A stretch of 64,000 bases of DNA from an uncultured Clostridia bacterium (GCA_947175325.1 CAMWME010000003.1:1-64000); one strand, 5' to 3'. Positions 1-9,180 are shown, counted from the stretch's first letter. Numbers and translations: made by a program. The notes: generated by a model not told the origin, from the sequence alone.

Positions 1-1216
1 CGCGTATATCGTAGCCGTCGCTGCGCTCGGGCAAATTCAGCACTCCGCCCTCTCCCGTATATTTAAACAGCGTAGCCCCCTCTTCGCTTACAACGAATTT
101 ATAGTCGCCTTCGGTTACGATACTGCCGTTATCTCCCTCTTCCGTATGCACCACACCCGCGTAGTAAGCAACGTAGCCGTGCGCCGTTGAACCCGCAACC
201 ACTTCGAAGTTTGAAAGATTGTAAACTTCTATAAGGTTATAGCATTCCCAGAATGAGTTTTGACCTATACGTTCAACCGACGCAGGTATAACGAAACTTT
301 CCAGCCCTTCACAACACCTAAACGCGTACTCGGATATTTCGGTGATATTAACGGTATTCCACTCCACTTCTTTGAGGGCTGTACAGCACTCGAAGACGCT
401 CCGTCCGAAAACGACTTTTTCGCCCGTAAAGGTTATTTTCTCCAAACCGAGACAACTTATAAACGCCCCGTTTCCTATAGTCAAATCCTTGCAAGGGAAA
501 GTTATTGTTTTAATATTGCTACAACTGATGAAAGCTTCATCACCGATTTCGGTAATAGCTTCGTGCAAAGTAACGCTTTGCAACCCGTCATAATAAGCAA
601 AGGCGTTTGCGTTTATTTTAGTTACGCTTTCGGGGATAACCAAATCGGTCAAAAGCTCGCCGTCGATATAAAACTTAGTTCCGCCGTAAAAAGGATTACT
701 ACGGAATTCTATACTGCACCAATCCTCTATAGTGCCTTCGAAAATCAGCTTATCGCAAGTTGCGACTTCGGTGTGATAATTGTTATCTATTCCGCCTCCG
801 AACACTCCGATATCGATAACTTTGATAGTTTTAGGCAAAGTAAGGCTTGAAAGGTGCATACCGAAGTAATACCCGCCACTGCAAGCGCCCATATGCTTAT
901 AGTGCTCGAACATGCGGTATCTTAACCCCATTACGGGCAATCCCTCGTAGGTTTCGGGAATTTTAACCTCGGTTTCTTTGTAACCCACTTCGGAAACCCA
1001 GTAGAACTCTCCACTGTTGTCAAGTGTATAATAAACTCCGTATTCGTTCCCGCTTATATCGTCTTCGGACGAGGAATTGCAAGAATTGCAGGATTCCATA
1101 CAGCTTTTCTTGCACGACCACACGTACATGGTGGTAAAGCACGAAGAAAGCAAGAACACCGCTACTCCGCCGACCACTATTGCTAAAAGTTTTATAAAAA
1201 ATTGCTTTTTGTTCAT
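1..1216 (-). CDS. BspA-type leucine-rich-repeat lipoprotein (3' end beyond window)
   Basis: The reading frame is open from an ATG at 1216 to the left window edge, about 405 codons, so its C-terminus is missing. Residues 1-26 form a lipoprotein signal with a hydrophobic core and lipobox LSSC (Cys26). A short Cys-rich stretch (SCKKSCMESCNSCNSS) follows, where the protein leaves the membrane. The rest shows irregular repeats of the LRR_5/BspA type, for example LSSLTLPKTIKVIDIGVF, LQSVTLHEAITEIGDEAF and LESFVIPASVERIGQNSF. Such proteins are cell-surface adhesins or binding proteins in gut bacteria; the ligand here is unknown. GAGG lies 6 nt before the ATG, and a good promoter lies at 1233-1260. 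Family is confident, function is not. Confidence 0.8.
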   Translation of the reverse strand, partial: MNKKQFFIKLLAIVVGGVAVFLLSSCFTTMYVWSCKKSCMESCNSCNSSSEDDISGNEYGVYYTLDNSGEFYWVSEVGYKETEVKIPETYEGLPVMGLRYRMFEHYKHMGACSGGYYFGMHLSSLTLPKTIKVIDIGVFGGGIDNNYHTEVATCDKLIFEGTIEDWCSIEFRSNPFYGGTKFYIDGELLTDLVIPESVTKINANAFAYYDGLQSVTLHEAITEIGDEAFISCSNIKTITFPCKDLTIGNGAFISCLGLEKITFTGEKVVFGRSVFECCTALKEVEWNTVNITEISEYAFRCCEGLESFVIPASVERIGQNSFWECYNLIEVYNLSNFEVVAGSTAHGYVAYYAGVVHTEEGDNGSIVTEGDYKFVVSEEGATLFKYTGEGGVLNLPERSDGYDIR

Positions 1217-1232
1217 ATTCAGCCTCGCTTAT

Positions 1233-1260
1233 ATTATAGCACTATATTTTTATTTTGCAA
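1233..1260 (-). promoter_or_regulatory. Sigma-A-type promoter of the LRR lipoprotein
   Basis: On the minus strand, TTGCAA (1260-1255), a 16-nt spacer and TATAAT (1238-1233), with an extended -10 TGC in front. The predicted start near 1226 leaves a leader of only about 10 nt. Confidence 0.6.
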
Positions 1261-1365
1261 GTGTCGTAATAACAACGATTTGACTTTTAACTTTGTCCCG
1301 CATAAACGGCAATTTGTTTTATTATAAGACAAATTTTTTATTAGGCTATATTATAAAATAAAGTC

Positions 1366-3630
1366 ATGCCGTTAAAAATCAACTTCAAAACCGTTCTCGT
1401 ATACGCTGCTTTTTTAGCAGCTTTTATATTCTTAAACAGCGCCGTGCGGGGCGTGCCCTTTTCTTTGGGTCTGCTTTTTGCCGCCCTTTTGTGCGGGGCA
1501 AGCGTTATTGCAACGCCCGTACTTTTCGTGCTTTCTTCCATAGTCAGCTTGAATTTAATGGTGAGCCTAACGAGCCTTTTCGCGGGGCTTTTCCTCGGCG
1601 TTATAACTTTTTTATACCGCAGAACGGGCAGAAAAATCCGCTTCGAGGCGATAGCTTACTTAATAATCGCGCTTGCCCCCTACGTCGCGTTTGCGCCGTG
1701 GCTGGGCGGTGAGTTTATCCTTTCAAACGGCTACGCACTGCGCGGAATTGCCGCGGGCGTCATTATCGTATTTTGCTACTTCTGCCTTAAATCGGTCTAC
1801 GCGCTATTATTTAGGTTGCAGCGGTGCCGACTTCGTGAGGACGAGCTCGTCTGCCTCGGCGTGGTCTACGCGGTGTGCGGTGTCGGGCTGTATTCTCTTT
1901 TCGGTCAAGCGTTTTATATCTGCTTTTGTGCGCTTATCATAGTTTTCTCGGTACGGCTTGCCCGCTCGCCCGCCGCAATTATCGTGGGATTAACCATTGC
2001 CCTTCCGTCCGCCGTGGTCAACCTCTCGCTGTTGCCGCTTACGGTGTTCGTGATAATAACCACGGTAGCACTACTTTTCAGCGGCGCGGGCCGGTTCGCC
2101 GCGGGCACGATAACCGCTGCAACTGCCGCGTATTATATGTACGCGGCGGGCTGTTTCAACTGTGCAATTCCGCTTATCGTGGTGTACGCGCTGCTCTTAT
2201 TTTTGGCTTGTTTCGTCCCCTCGCTGTTGCGTGAAGAAAAGCTCGTCAATTTGAAACGGCGGTTGCTCGTTAAAGAGGTCTTGCCCGAAACCGCGGTGGT
2301 AAGAAGCCGTAGGCGCACGGGCGAAAAGCTTTACAGAATATCCGAAGTTTTCCGCGAAATCGAGTGCGCCTTTATTGCCCTTGACGACGAAACGGGCGAA
2401 GAAGCCGCGCGCGGGCGTATGCTTACCGAGCTGAAAGATAGGTGTTGCAAGAACTGCGAGCGGCACTCACGCTGTGAAAAGACGGGCGTTTACACGGGCT
2501 TTAAACGGCTTATCGACTCGGGCTGTATAAAGGGCAAAGTCAATTTAATAGATTTACCCTCCGAAATGACTTTGAATTGTGCCCGCCCCACCGAAGTTTT
2601 GAACGGGCTTAACGCGATACTCGCCGAATACCGCAGATTTATGACCGAAACCGAAAACGCCCGTTCGGGGCGCAAAATGCTTGCAGAGCAAGCGCACGGC
2701 GTTGCCGAGGTTATGAAGAGCTGTGCCGTGGATTTAAGCAAATCACAGAGCTTTTCGGGCGCCGCCGAGGGTGTGAAAAAGGCCCTATCCTCGCACGGAA
2801 TTTCTTGCCCCGAGGTTTACATAGACGGCGACGAGGCGACCGAGCTTTGCGCGGTAATCCTCGGCAAAACCGACTTGAAGGCGATGACGGATATTATCTC
2901 CGCCACCCTAAAACGCAAGTTCGTTTTGAAGGACAAGATAACCTTTGACGAGGAAAAAAGCTGTTTAATCTTCACCGCCCCGCCACGCTACGACGCGGCT
3001 TTCGGCGTTGCGTGCGCCGTGAAAAGCGACGAAAAGGTTTCGGGCGATACGCACTCGGTAATAAGAATAAACGAGCACGCCTTTTTAATGGCTTTATCCG
3101 ACGGAATGGGCAGCGGCGAATACGCGCGGAAAGTTTCCGAATCGGCAATATCCTTAATAGAGGCGTTTTACCGTGCCGAGATGCCCGCCGACACTATTTT
3201 AAAAACCATAAACAAGCTACTATCTTTTAACCGCGACGAGCGGTTCACTTGCATAGACATTGCCGCCGTAAACCTCGATACGGGCAGAGCCGACTTCGTA
3301 AAAATAGGCTCGCCCGCGGGCATAATCTTGCGCGCGGGCGAAATCAAAATTTTGGAAAGCAACTCTCTGCCGATGGGCATTTTAGAAAATTTGCGCCCCA
3401 CCGTCTGCACCGAACTTTTAAAGGACGGCGATATCGTGATTTTTATGAGCGACGGAATAACCTCCGCCTTCCCCTCCGCAACCGACCTTTACGAATTTTT
3501 GCAAGATATGAAGCCATTGAACCCGCAGAGCTTAGCGGACAAAATTCTTGCGGGCGCGCTTGACAAAACCAACCATATAGTAACCGACGATATGACCGTC
3601 GTCTGTACCCGAATATTCGACAACACTTAA
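1366..3630 (+). CDS. spoIIE: Stage II sporulation protein E (SpoIIE), PP2C-type phosphatase
   Basis: SpoIIE dephosphorylates the anti-sigma antagonist SpoIIAA to activate sigma-F in the forespore, and it sits at the polar division septum. The 754 residues are somewhat shorter than the Bacillus protein (about 827). Residues 1-290 are a run of roughly ten hydrophobic segments. The middle region contains a CCxxCx5C cluster near residue 360. The C-terminal 190 residues carry the PP2C metal-binding motifs LSDGMGSG (about 577) and MSDGI (about 695). The ATG at 1366 has no visible Shine-Dalgarno and lies close to AT-rich -10-like sequences (TATATT 1347, TATAAA 1352). It is a single gene ending at a strong terminator. 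Confidence 0.95.
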   Translation: MPLKINFKTVLVYAAFLAAFIFLNSAVRGVPFSLGLLFAALLCGASVIATPVLFVLSSIVSLNLMVSLTSLFAGLFLGVITFLYRRTGRKIRFEAIAYLIIALAPYVAFAPWLGGEFILSNGYALRGIAAGVIIVFCYFCLKSVYALLFRLQRCRLREDELVCLGVVYAVCGVGLYSLFGQAFYICFCALIIVFSVRLARSPAAIIVGLTIALPSAVVNLSLLPLTVFVIITTVALLFSGAGRFAAGTITAATAAYYMYAAGCFNCAIPLIVVYALLLFLACFVPSLLREEKLVNLKRRLLVKEVLPETAVVRSRRRTGEKLYRISEVFREIECAFIALDDETGEEAARGRMLTELKDRCCKNCERHSRCEKTGVYTGFKRLIDSGCIKGKVNLIDLPSEMTLNCARPTEVLNGLNAILAEYRRFMTETENARSGRKMLAEQAHGVAEVMKSCAVDLSKSQSFSGAAEGVKKALSSHGISCPEVYIDGDEATELCAVILGKTDLKAMTDIISATLKRKFVLKDKITFDEEKSCLIFTAPPRYDAAFGVACAVKSDEKVSGDTHSVIRINEHAFLMALSDGMGSGEYARKVSESAISLIEAFYRAEMPADTILKTINKLLSFNRDERFTCIDIAAVNLDTGRADFVKIGSPAGIILRAGEIKILESNSLPMGILENLRPTVCTELLKDGDIVIFMSDGITSAFPSATDLYEFLQDMKPLNPQSLADKILAGALDKTNHIVTDDMTVVCTRIFDNT

Positions 3631-3656
3631 AAAGCCGCGCTCAAAGCGCGGCTTTT
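3629..3656. terminator. Bidirectional terminator between spoIIE and malQ
   Basis: A perfect hairpin (AAAGCCGCGCT / AGCGCGGCTTT, loop CAA) has A/T tracts on both sides, between convergent genes. Confidence 0.9.
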
Positions 3657-3659
3657 ACT

Positions 3660-5162
3660 TTATCTGTTATATTCTTTGACCATCTTTCTCATAATGGCCG
3701 TATCGTAACGCGAAGGAATTTCTTTAAGCCTAAACTTCCAGTTGCCCGTTGCGACGGAAGGCGTGTTCATGCGCGACTCGTCGCCCATTCCCAATAAGTC
3801 TTGAATGGGCAATACTGCTAGGTTTGCCTTGGACGCAAGAACGCTTACGCACAGTGCGCGCGCCGCCTCCGCCCTCGTTTTGAAGGGGAATACGACGCCT
3901 TCGTCTTTAAGCGCGGCGCGAAGCCTTGACTTGAACACGAGGAACTGCGAATCGTTCATTCTCTTTAAAAGTCCCAAAGCGGTTGCGTTGTCGTGCGTGC
4001 CCGAGTAAACCACCGCGTTTTCTTGAATGTTTCTGGGAAGGTACGGGTTGTTCAATTTGCCGTCGAACGCAAACAGCATAATCTTCATACCGGGGTAGTC
4101 CGTTCTTTGGCGAAGCTTTTCAACGCCGTAATCAATGACGCCCAAGTCCTCCGCAATAACGGGCACGTTGCCCAGCTTCTTTCTGAGCTGTATAAAGAAT
4201 TTAAGTCCGGGTCCTTGCTTCCACTCGCCCGTCTCCGCAGTTTCGGAATCGGCGGGAATGGAATAATATCTGTCAAACCCGCGGAAATGGTCTATACGCA
4301 CTACGTCAACCATTTCGCGCATTTTTCTTATACGGTTAATCCACCACTCGTACCTTTCGCTTTCAAGTACGTCCCAGTTATAGACGGGGTTGCCCCAAAG
4401 CTGACCCGTGGGCGAGAAGTAATCGGGCGGTACGCCCGCAACCTCCGTCGGGTTCAAATCTTCGTCAAGGCAGAAAAGCTCGGGACGCGCCCAAACGTCG
4501 GCGGAATCGTACGCAACGTACAAGGGCAAATCGCCGATAATCTGTATGCCGAGGGAATTGACGTATTCTTTAAGTTTAAGCCACTGCTTTTTGAAAACGT
4601 ATTGAACGAATATCCAGAAGCAGTAATCGCTTTTGTAATTAGCCTCTCTGAATTCCTTTATGGCTAAATTTTCGGCGTACTTATAGCTGTCGGGGAAATC
4701 TTTAAACGAGCCCGAGTAAATGTTCTTTAAGGACATAAACACGGCGTAATCGTCAAACTCACCGCTCTCTACGAACTTTACGAAGTCCTCGTCCGCTATA
4801 TCGAAGCGGGCGTACGCAAGCCTTAAAATATTAAAGCGCGTATTGTAAAGCTCGCCGTAGTCAACCTCGCCTTCGGGCATCTCGCAGCTTGCAAGCTCCT
4901 CGTCGTCCAAAAGCCCCTCGTCCCTCAAAGCTTCAAGGTCGATAAAATAGGGGTTGCCCGAATTACAGCAAACCGACGAATACGGGCTGTCGCCGTAGCC
5001 CGTCTGTGCAAGGGGCAAAATCTGCCAGTACTTTACGTGTGCGCGCCTTAAAAAGTCTGCAAACGCATACGCTTCCTTTCCTATCGTGCCTATACCGTAC
5101 TTGCCGGGAAGCGACGATATGTGGCAAAGTATACCCGCACCGCGTTGAATAAGATTTTCCAT
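3660..5162 (-). CDS. malQ: 4-alpha-glucanotransferase (amylomaltase, GH77)
   Basis: Transfers alpha-1,4-glucan segments between maltodextrins in the cytoplasm, in glycogen/maltodextrin metabolism. About 500 residues, the normal length for bacterial MalQ. The GH77 motifs are all present: VVRIDHFRGF with the nucleophile Asp near 291, VIAEDLGVI with the acid/base Glu near 336, and SGTHDNAT with the third catalytic Asp near 391. The substrate loop LYVAYDSADVWARPELF is also visible. A GTG at 5171 is possible in the same frame. I prefer the ATG at 5162 because GGTG precedes it at suitable distance. It is the last gene of a pyrG-dapL-malQ run, 27 nt after dapL, with no obvious pathway link to those genes. 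Confidence 0.95.
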   Translation of the reverse strand: MENLIQRGAGILCHISSLPGKYGIGTIGKEAYAFADFLRRAHVKYWQILPLAQTGYGDSPYSSVCCNSGNPYFIDLEALRDEGLLDDEELASCEMPEGEVDYGELYNTRFNILRLAYARFDIADEDFVKFVESGEFDDYAVFMSLKNIYSGSFKDFPDSYKYAENLAIKEFREANYKSDYCFWIFVQYVFKKQWLKLKEYVNSLGIQIIGDLPLYVAYDSADVWARPELFCLDEDLNPTEVAGVPPDYFSPTGQLWGNPVYNWDVLESERYEWWINRIRKMREMVDVVRIDHFRGFDRYYSIPADSETAETGEWKQGPGLKFFIQLRKKLGNVPVIAEDLGVIDYGVEKLRQRTDYPGMKIMLFAFDGKLNNPYLPRNIQENAVVYSGTHDNATALGLLKRMNDSQFLVFKSRLRAALKDEGVVFPFKTRAEAARALCVSVLASKANLAVLPIQDLLGMGDESRMNTPSVATGNWKFRLKEIPSRYDTAIMRKMVKEYNR

Positions 5163-5189
5163 ATTTTTCACCGTAGGTAAATTATTTTT

Positions 5190-6371
5190 TTATTTAAGTA
5201 ACTTTTTTATTCTTTGTACAGCCTCTTTCGTAGCCTCTGCGCTGCCGAAAGCCGTCAAACGGAAATACCCTTCGCCGTTTCTTCCGAAGCCCGCGCCGGG
5301 GGTACCCACCACTTGCGCGTTATTCAAAAGATAATCGAAGAATTCCCAACTGCCCATACCTTGGGGGCATTTAAGCCATATGTAAGGGGAGTTTTTACCG
5401 CCCGTGTACCAAATGCCTAAGCTGTCCATACAGTCGGCGATAACTTTTGCGTTCTTCATATAGTACGAAAGATTTTTCTTGATTTCCTTCATACCTTGTT
5501 TCGTGAACACTGCCGCCGCGCCCTTCTGCACTACGTAAGGCACGCCGTTGAACTTGGTCGACTGACGGCGAAGCCACGCCTTGTTTGCGTTGAAGCCCTT
5601 CTTTTCAAGGGCCTTGGGAACTACGGTGTATCCGCAGCGCGTACCCGTAAAGCCCGCAATTTTCGAGAACGAGCAGAACTCGATAGCGCAAGTCTTTGCA
5701 CCCTCTACTTGGAAGATAGAGCGGGCAAGCTCGCCGTCGGATACGAAGCACTCGTAAGCCGCGTCGTACAAAATTACAGCGTTTTTTTCGTTAGCGTAGT
5801 CAACCCACTCTTTAAGCTGAGCCTTGGTGTACGCCGCGCCCGTGGGGTTGTTGGGCGAGCAGATATAAATTATATCCGCGTCCACCGAATAATCGGGCAT
5901 GGGGAGAAATCCGTTTTCTTCCGTGGCGTCTGCAAAAATAACCGACCTTCCCGCCATAAGGTTTGTATCCACGTAAACGGGGTAAACGGGGTCGGGCACC
6001 AAAACGACGTTATCCTTAGAGAAAATATCGAGGATATTTCCGAGGTCGGATTTGGCGCCGTCGGATACGAAAATTTCGTCCAAGTCAAGCTCCACTCCGC
6101 TTTCCTTGTAATAGCTTTGAATACTCTCCCTCAAAAAGCCGTAGCCCTCGTAAGGGCCGTAGCCCTTGAAGGTTTCTTGGCTGGCCATATCGTCAACCGC
6201 GCCGTGCATTGCCTTGATGACTTCGGGCACGAGGGGCAAGGTTACGTCGCCTATGCCGAGCTTTATAACCTTTTTATCGGGGTTCGCCTTAGTAAAAGCC
6301 GCAACTCTGTTTGCAACTTCCGCAAACAGATAGCTGTCTGCAACGTTATTAAAATTCTTATTGAAATTCAT
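5190..6371 (-). CDS. dapL: LL-diaminopimelate aminotransferase
   Basis: PLP enzyme converting tetrahydrodipicolinate directly to LL-diaminopimelate in lysine and peptidoglycan synthesis, bypassing the succinylase/acetylase steps. The 393 residues fit the fold-type I aminotransferase family. Visible motifs are VSDGAKSDLGNI, VPDPVYPVY, CSPNNPTGAA and SFSKIAGFTGTRCGY, whose Lys (about 235) binds PLP. The substrate-family signature fits DapL rather than generic AspC-like enzymes. The ATG at 6371 follows AAGGT. It begins 7 nt after pyrG. dapF, which uses its product, lies 2 kb upstream on the same strand, so the two may be functionally linked. Confidence 0.93.
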   Translation of the reverse strand: MNFNKNFNNVADSYLFAEVANRVAAFTKANPDKKVIKLGIGDVTLPLVPEVIKAMHGAVDDMASQETFKGYGPYEGYGFLRESIQSYYKESGVELDLDEIFVSDGAKSDLGNILDIFSKDNVVLVPDPVYPVYVDTNLMAGRSVIFADATEENGFLPMPDYSVDADIIYICSPNNPTGAAYTKAQLKEWVDYANEKNAVILYDAAYECFVSDGELARSIFQVEGAKTCAIEFCSFSKIAGFTGTRCGYTVVPKALEKKGFNANKAWLRRQSTKFNGVPYVVQKGAAAVFTKQGMKEIKKNLSYYMKNAKVIADCMDSLGIWYTGGKNSPYIWLKCPQGMGSWEFFDYLLNNAQVVGTPGAGFGRNGEGYFRLTAFGSAEATKEAVQRIKKLLK

Positions 6372-6378
6372 ATTTACC

Positions 6379-7980
6379 TTACTTTTTGTTTTTGTAGAGT
6401 ACCGCGTATTTTATAAACTCTCTGAACACGGGGTGCGCGCTTTGAGGGCGGGATTTAAACTCGGGGTGGTACTGCACGCCCACGTAGAAATCGTTTGCGG
6501 GCACTTCAACCGCCTCCACGAGCTGTCCGTCAAGCGAGGTAGACGAAATTACCATACCCGCCTTTTCGATTTCCGCGCGGAAGTCGTTGTTGAACTCGTA
6601 TCTGTGGCGGTGGCGTTCGGAAATGACTTCCGCGCCGTAAGCCTCTTTCAAAAGCTTACCCGTAACCTTACAGTCGGACGCGCCGAGGCGCATAGTTCCG
6701 CCCACCTTCACGCCGTGCTGGTCGGGGATAAGGTCGATAACGCAGTGCTTTGACTGCGGGTTAAACTCGGACGAGTTCGCGTCCTTGTAACCCAAAACGT
6801 TTCTCGCGTACTCGATAACCGCGGTCTGCATACCAAGACATATGCCGAGATAAGGAATATTGTTCTCACGCGCGTACTTTGCGGCAAGAATTTTACCTTC
6901 AACCCCGCGGTTGCCAAAGCCTCCGGGAACCAAAATTCCGTCAACGCCGCCGAAAAGCTTTTCAAGGTTGCCGCTTTCTATTTCTTCGGTGTCTATCCAG
7001 CTTATTTCAACCTTCGCCGCGTTCTCGTAGCCCGCATGCGCCAACGCCTCCGCAACCGACAAATACGCGTCGTGAAGCTGAACGTACTTTCCGCAAAGCG
7101 CAATTTTAACCGTCTTATCGCGGGCGGCTATGCGCTGCAACATTTTATTCCACTCGGTCAAATCAATTTCGCGCGGGTCAAGCTTTAACCGCTTGCAAAC
7201 GAGCTCCGAAAAGTTGCTTTTTTCAAGCATTATGGGGCACTCGTACAGAACGGGTAAAGTCATATTTTCTATACAGCACTCGGGCTCGACGTTGCAGAAC
7301 ATTGCAATTTTCGCCTTTACGTCCTCGGGCATAGGGCTGTCAACGCGGGTGATAATTATATCGGGGTTGATGCCCATACCCCTAAGCTCTTTAACGGAGT
7401 GCTGAGTAGGCTTCGATTTAAACTCTTCCGAGCCCGAAATATAGGGCACCAAGGTTACGTGAATGAAACAGCAGTTATCTCTGCCCACTTCCCTTGCTAC
7501 TTGGCGGATAGCCTCGATAAACGGTTGACTTTCTATATCGCCGATAGTTCCGCCTATCTCGGTTATAACCACGTCCGCGGAGGTAGTTTTGCCTACGTTG
7601 TAAATAAAGGTTTTAATCTCGTTAGTAACGTGCGGAATAACTTGTACGGTCTGTCCCAGGTACACGCCGTTACGCTCTTTGTTTAAAACGTTCCAGTAAA
7701 CCTTTCCCGTGGTGAGGTTCGAGTATTTATTTAAATTTTCGTCGATGAACCTTTCGTAGTGTCCCAAATCGAGGTCGGTTTCCGCGCCGTCGTCGGTAAC
7801 GAAAACCTCGCCGTGCTGATAGGGGCTCATCGTGCCGGGGTCGATATTAATGTACGGGTCAAGCTTCTGCGAAGCCACCTTGTAGCCTCTGCACTTCAAA
7901 AGCCTTCCGAGCGACGCGGCAGTAATGCCTTTGCCCAAGCCGGAAACGACCCCGCCCGTAACGAAAATGTACTTTGTCAT
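6379..7980 (-). CDS. pyrG: CTP synthase
   Basis: Makes CTP from UTP, ATP and glutamine. The 533 residues match the usual length. The N-terminal synthetase domain opens with [19 protein letters not shown]. The C-terminal class I glutamine amidotransferase domain contains [19 protein letters not shown] (nucleophile Cys near 380) and YHPEF. The start is set by GTGAGGGAG ending 6 nt before the ATG. That ribosome binding site is the last part of a structured leader (7991-8178) shared with lon. First gene of a run with dapL and malQ. Confidence 0.97.
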   Translation of the reverse strand: MTKYIFVTGGVVSGLGKGITAASLGRLLKCRGYKVASQKLDPYINIDPGTMSPYQHGEVFVTDDGAETDLDLGHYERFIDENLNKYSNLTTGKVYWNVLNKERNGVYLGQTVQVIPHVTNEIKTFIYNVGKTTSADVVITEIGGTIGDIESQPFIEAIRQVAREVGRDNCCFIHVTLVPYISGSEEFKSKPTQHSVKELRGMGINPDIIITRVDSPMPEDVKAKIAMFCNVEPECCIENMTLPVLYECPIMLEKSNFSELVCKRLKLDPREIDLTEWNKMLQRIAARDKTVKIALCGKYVQLHDAYLSVAEALAHAGYENAAKVEISWIDTEEIESGNLEKLFGGVDGILVPGGFGNRGVEGKILAAKYARENNIPYLGICLGMQTAVIEYARNVLGYKDANSSEFNPQSKHCVIDLIPDQHGVKVGGTMRLGASDCKVTGKLLKEAYGAEVISERHRHRYEFNNDFRAEIEKAGMVISSTSLDGQLVEAVEVPANDFYVGVQYHPEFKSRPQSAHPVFREFIKYAVLYKNKK

Positions 7981-7990
7981 AAGTTCTCCC

Positions 7991-8178
7991 TCACAAAAAT
8001 CTCGGCTATTCTGCGCCTTGCGATTTTTCGTGATTTTAGGGCTTCTCGCCCTCTTTGCACAATCTTTAAGCGCACACCAATATATAATTGTGCAAATTCA
8101 CCTCGGTAAGCTCGCTTCGCGACAAATTGGGTGCGCTACACAAAAAGCGTGGTTTTTGCTTGCGCCGTTTATTATTTT
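7991..8178 (-). promoter_or_regulatory. Structured leader element, copy A (pyrG 5' region)
   Basis: About 188 nt of intergenic DNA closely resembling 42681-42872 upstream of lon, in the same orientation and at the same distance from the ribosome binding site. Stems, in plus-strand terms: TCACAAAAATC with GATTTTTCGTGA (one bulged C); GGGC/GCCC around TTCTC; TTTGCACAAT (8054-8063) with ATTGTGCAAA (8087-8096); TCGC/GCGA; and CAAAAA/TTTTTG around GCGTGG, on a GCGC/GCGC base. The stem nearest pyrG runs straight into the Shine-Dalgarno. I do not recognise a known riboswitch or leader family. Confidence 0.7.
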
Positions 8179-8222
8179 TGTAATTCGTAAAAATATTTAT
8201 ATTTTTATAATATTCTTAATTG

Positions 8223-8262
8223 TACCATACCCCCGCGCCAAAAAGCAAGACTTGGGGGATAA
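8223..8262 (-). terminator. Weak hairpin after dapF, possibly a terminator
   Basis: On the minus strand CCCCC and GGGGG flank a 19-nt loop, just after the dapF stop, without a clean T-tract. The following TACAAT, preceded by TTGCTT at 18 nt, could be a pyrG promoter. Both readings are tentative. Confidence 0.3.
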
Positions 8263-8264
8263 AT

Positions 8265-9098
8265 TTATAAATCTATTTCGCCCGTAAAGACGAGGGTCGC
8301 GCCGCCCGTCATGTACGTCGTTTCGTCGGTATAAAGAATTTTCAAATCCCCGCCCAAAAGGTGAACGGTAATTTCTTCGCCCTTTTCGCAAAGTCCGTTT
8401 AAAACCGCGGCAACCGCCGTGGCGCACGCGCCCGTACCGCAAGCAAGCGTTTCACCGCTTCCCCTCTCCCATACGCGCATCTTTAATTCGTTCTTGCCGA
8501 CAACCTTTACGAACTCGGTGTTAATCCTTTCGGGGAAGGCGGGGTGATTTTCAAACTTCTTGCCCACCTTTTCCAAATCGAGCCCGTCGGGGTCTTTAAA
8601 CACGATACAGTGCGGGTTGCCCATAGATACGAGGGTAACTTTATACTCCTCTCCGTCCACGGTCAAAGGCGCGCCGACTACGCTTGCGCCCTTAAAGGTC
8701 GAAGGGATTTTCTCGCCGTCCAAAATAGCCGCGCCCATATCGACTTTTGCGCTTGCAACCTTGCCCTCTTTATCGAGGGTAAATTCAAGCGGTTTTATGC
8801 CCGAAAGGGTTTCTATGCGGCAAGTCGTGCCCTTAACGTAGCCCAAATCGTGTGCAAGCTTGCCGACGCAGCGTACGCCGTTTCCGCACATCTTGCCTTC
8901 CGAACCGTCGGCGTTGAACATTCTCATTTTGCAGTCGGCAATTTTCGAGGAGCATAAAAGGATTATTCCGTCCCCGCCTATCCCGAAGTGTCTGTCCGAA
9001 AGCTTAACCGCCACCTCTTCGGGGTTTTTAAGCTCACCCTTCATACAGTCAAAGTAGATATAGTCGTTGCCGATACCGTGCATTTTATAAAATCTCAT
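8265..9098 (-). CDS. dapF: Diaminopimelate epimerase
   Basis: PLP-independent two-cysteine epimerase converting LL- to meso-diaminopimelate, for lysine and peptidoglycan. The 277 residues match the family. Both catalytic cysteines are visible: one in GKMCGNGVRCVG and one in LACGTGACATAV. The N-terminal MHGIGNDYIYFD is typical. The ATG at 9098 has no Shine-Dalgarno. The -10 box of an excellent promoter (9105-9133) lies 6 nt before it, so transcription should begin at or next to the A of the ATG (leaderless). It supplies the epimerase step after dapL. Confidence 0.96.
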   Translation of the reverse strand: MRFYKMHGIGNDYIYFDCMKGELKNPEEVAVKLSDRHFGIGGDGIILLCSSKIADCKMRMFNADGSEGKMCGNGVRCVGKLAHDLGYVKGTTCRIETLSGIKPLEFTLDKEGKVASAKVDMGAAILDGEKIPSTFKGASVVGAPLTVDGEEYKVTLVSMGNPHCIVFKDPDGLDLEKVGKKFENHPAFPERINTEFVKVVGKNELKMRVWERGSGETLACGTGACATAVAAVLNGLCEKGEEITVHLLGGDLKILYTDETTYMTGGATLVFTGEIDL

Positions 9099-9104
9099 AT
9101 GCCA

Positions 9105-9133
9105 ATTATACTATCATTTGCCCGCTATCGCAA
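9105..9133 (-). promoter_or_regulatory. dapF promoter giving a leaderless transcript
   Basis: On the minus strand TTGCGA (9133-9128), a 17-nt spacer and TATAAT (9110-9105). The expected start point falls at about 9098, the first base of the dapF ATG. Confidence 0.75.
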
Positions 9134-9151
9134 CAAAAATTGAAATTAAAG

Positions 9152-9180
9152 TTGACAAATCGCGCGTTTAGCCGCAAAAT
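9152..9180 (+). promoter_or_regulatory. Promoter of the ECF sigma operon
   Basis: TTGACA (9152-9157), 17-nt spacer, CAAAAT (9175-9180). A perfect -35 with a weaker -10, about 30 nt before the GTG start at 9210. Confidence 0.6.

Noticed and set aside
260-850. A 196-codon plus-strand frame
   Set aside because: It lies opposite the leucine-rich-repeat lipoprotein, which has a signal peptide, lipobox, ribosome binding site and repeat structure. The plus frame has none of these.
5496-6416. A 306-codon plus-strand frame
   Set aside because: It is the antisense shadow of dapL, a complete and clearly recognised enzyme; its translation has no domain or start signal.
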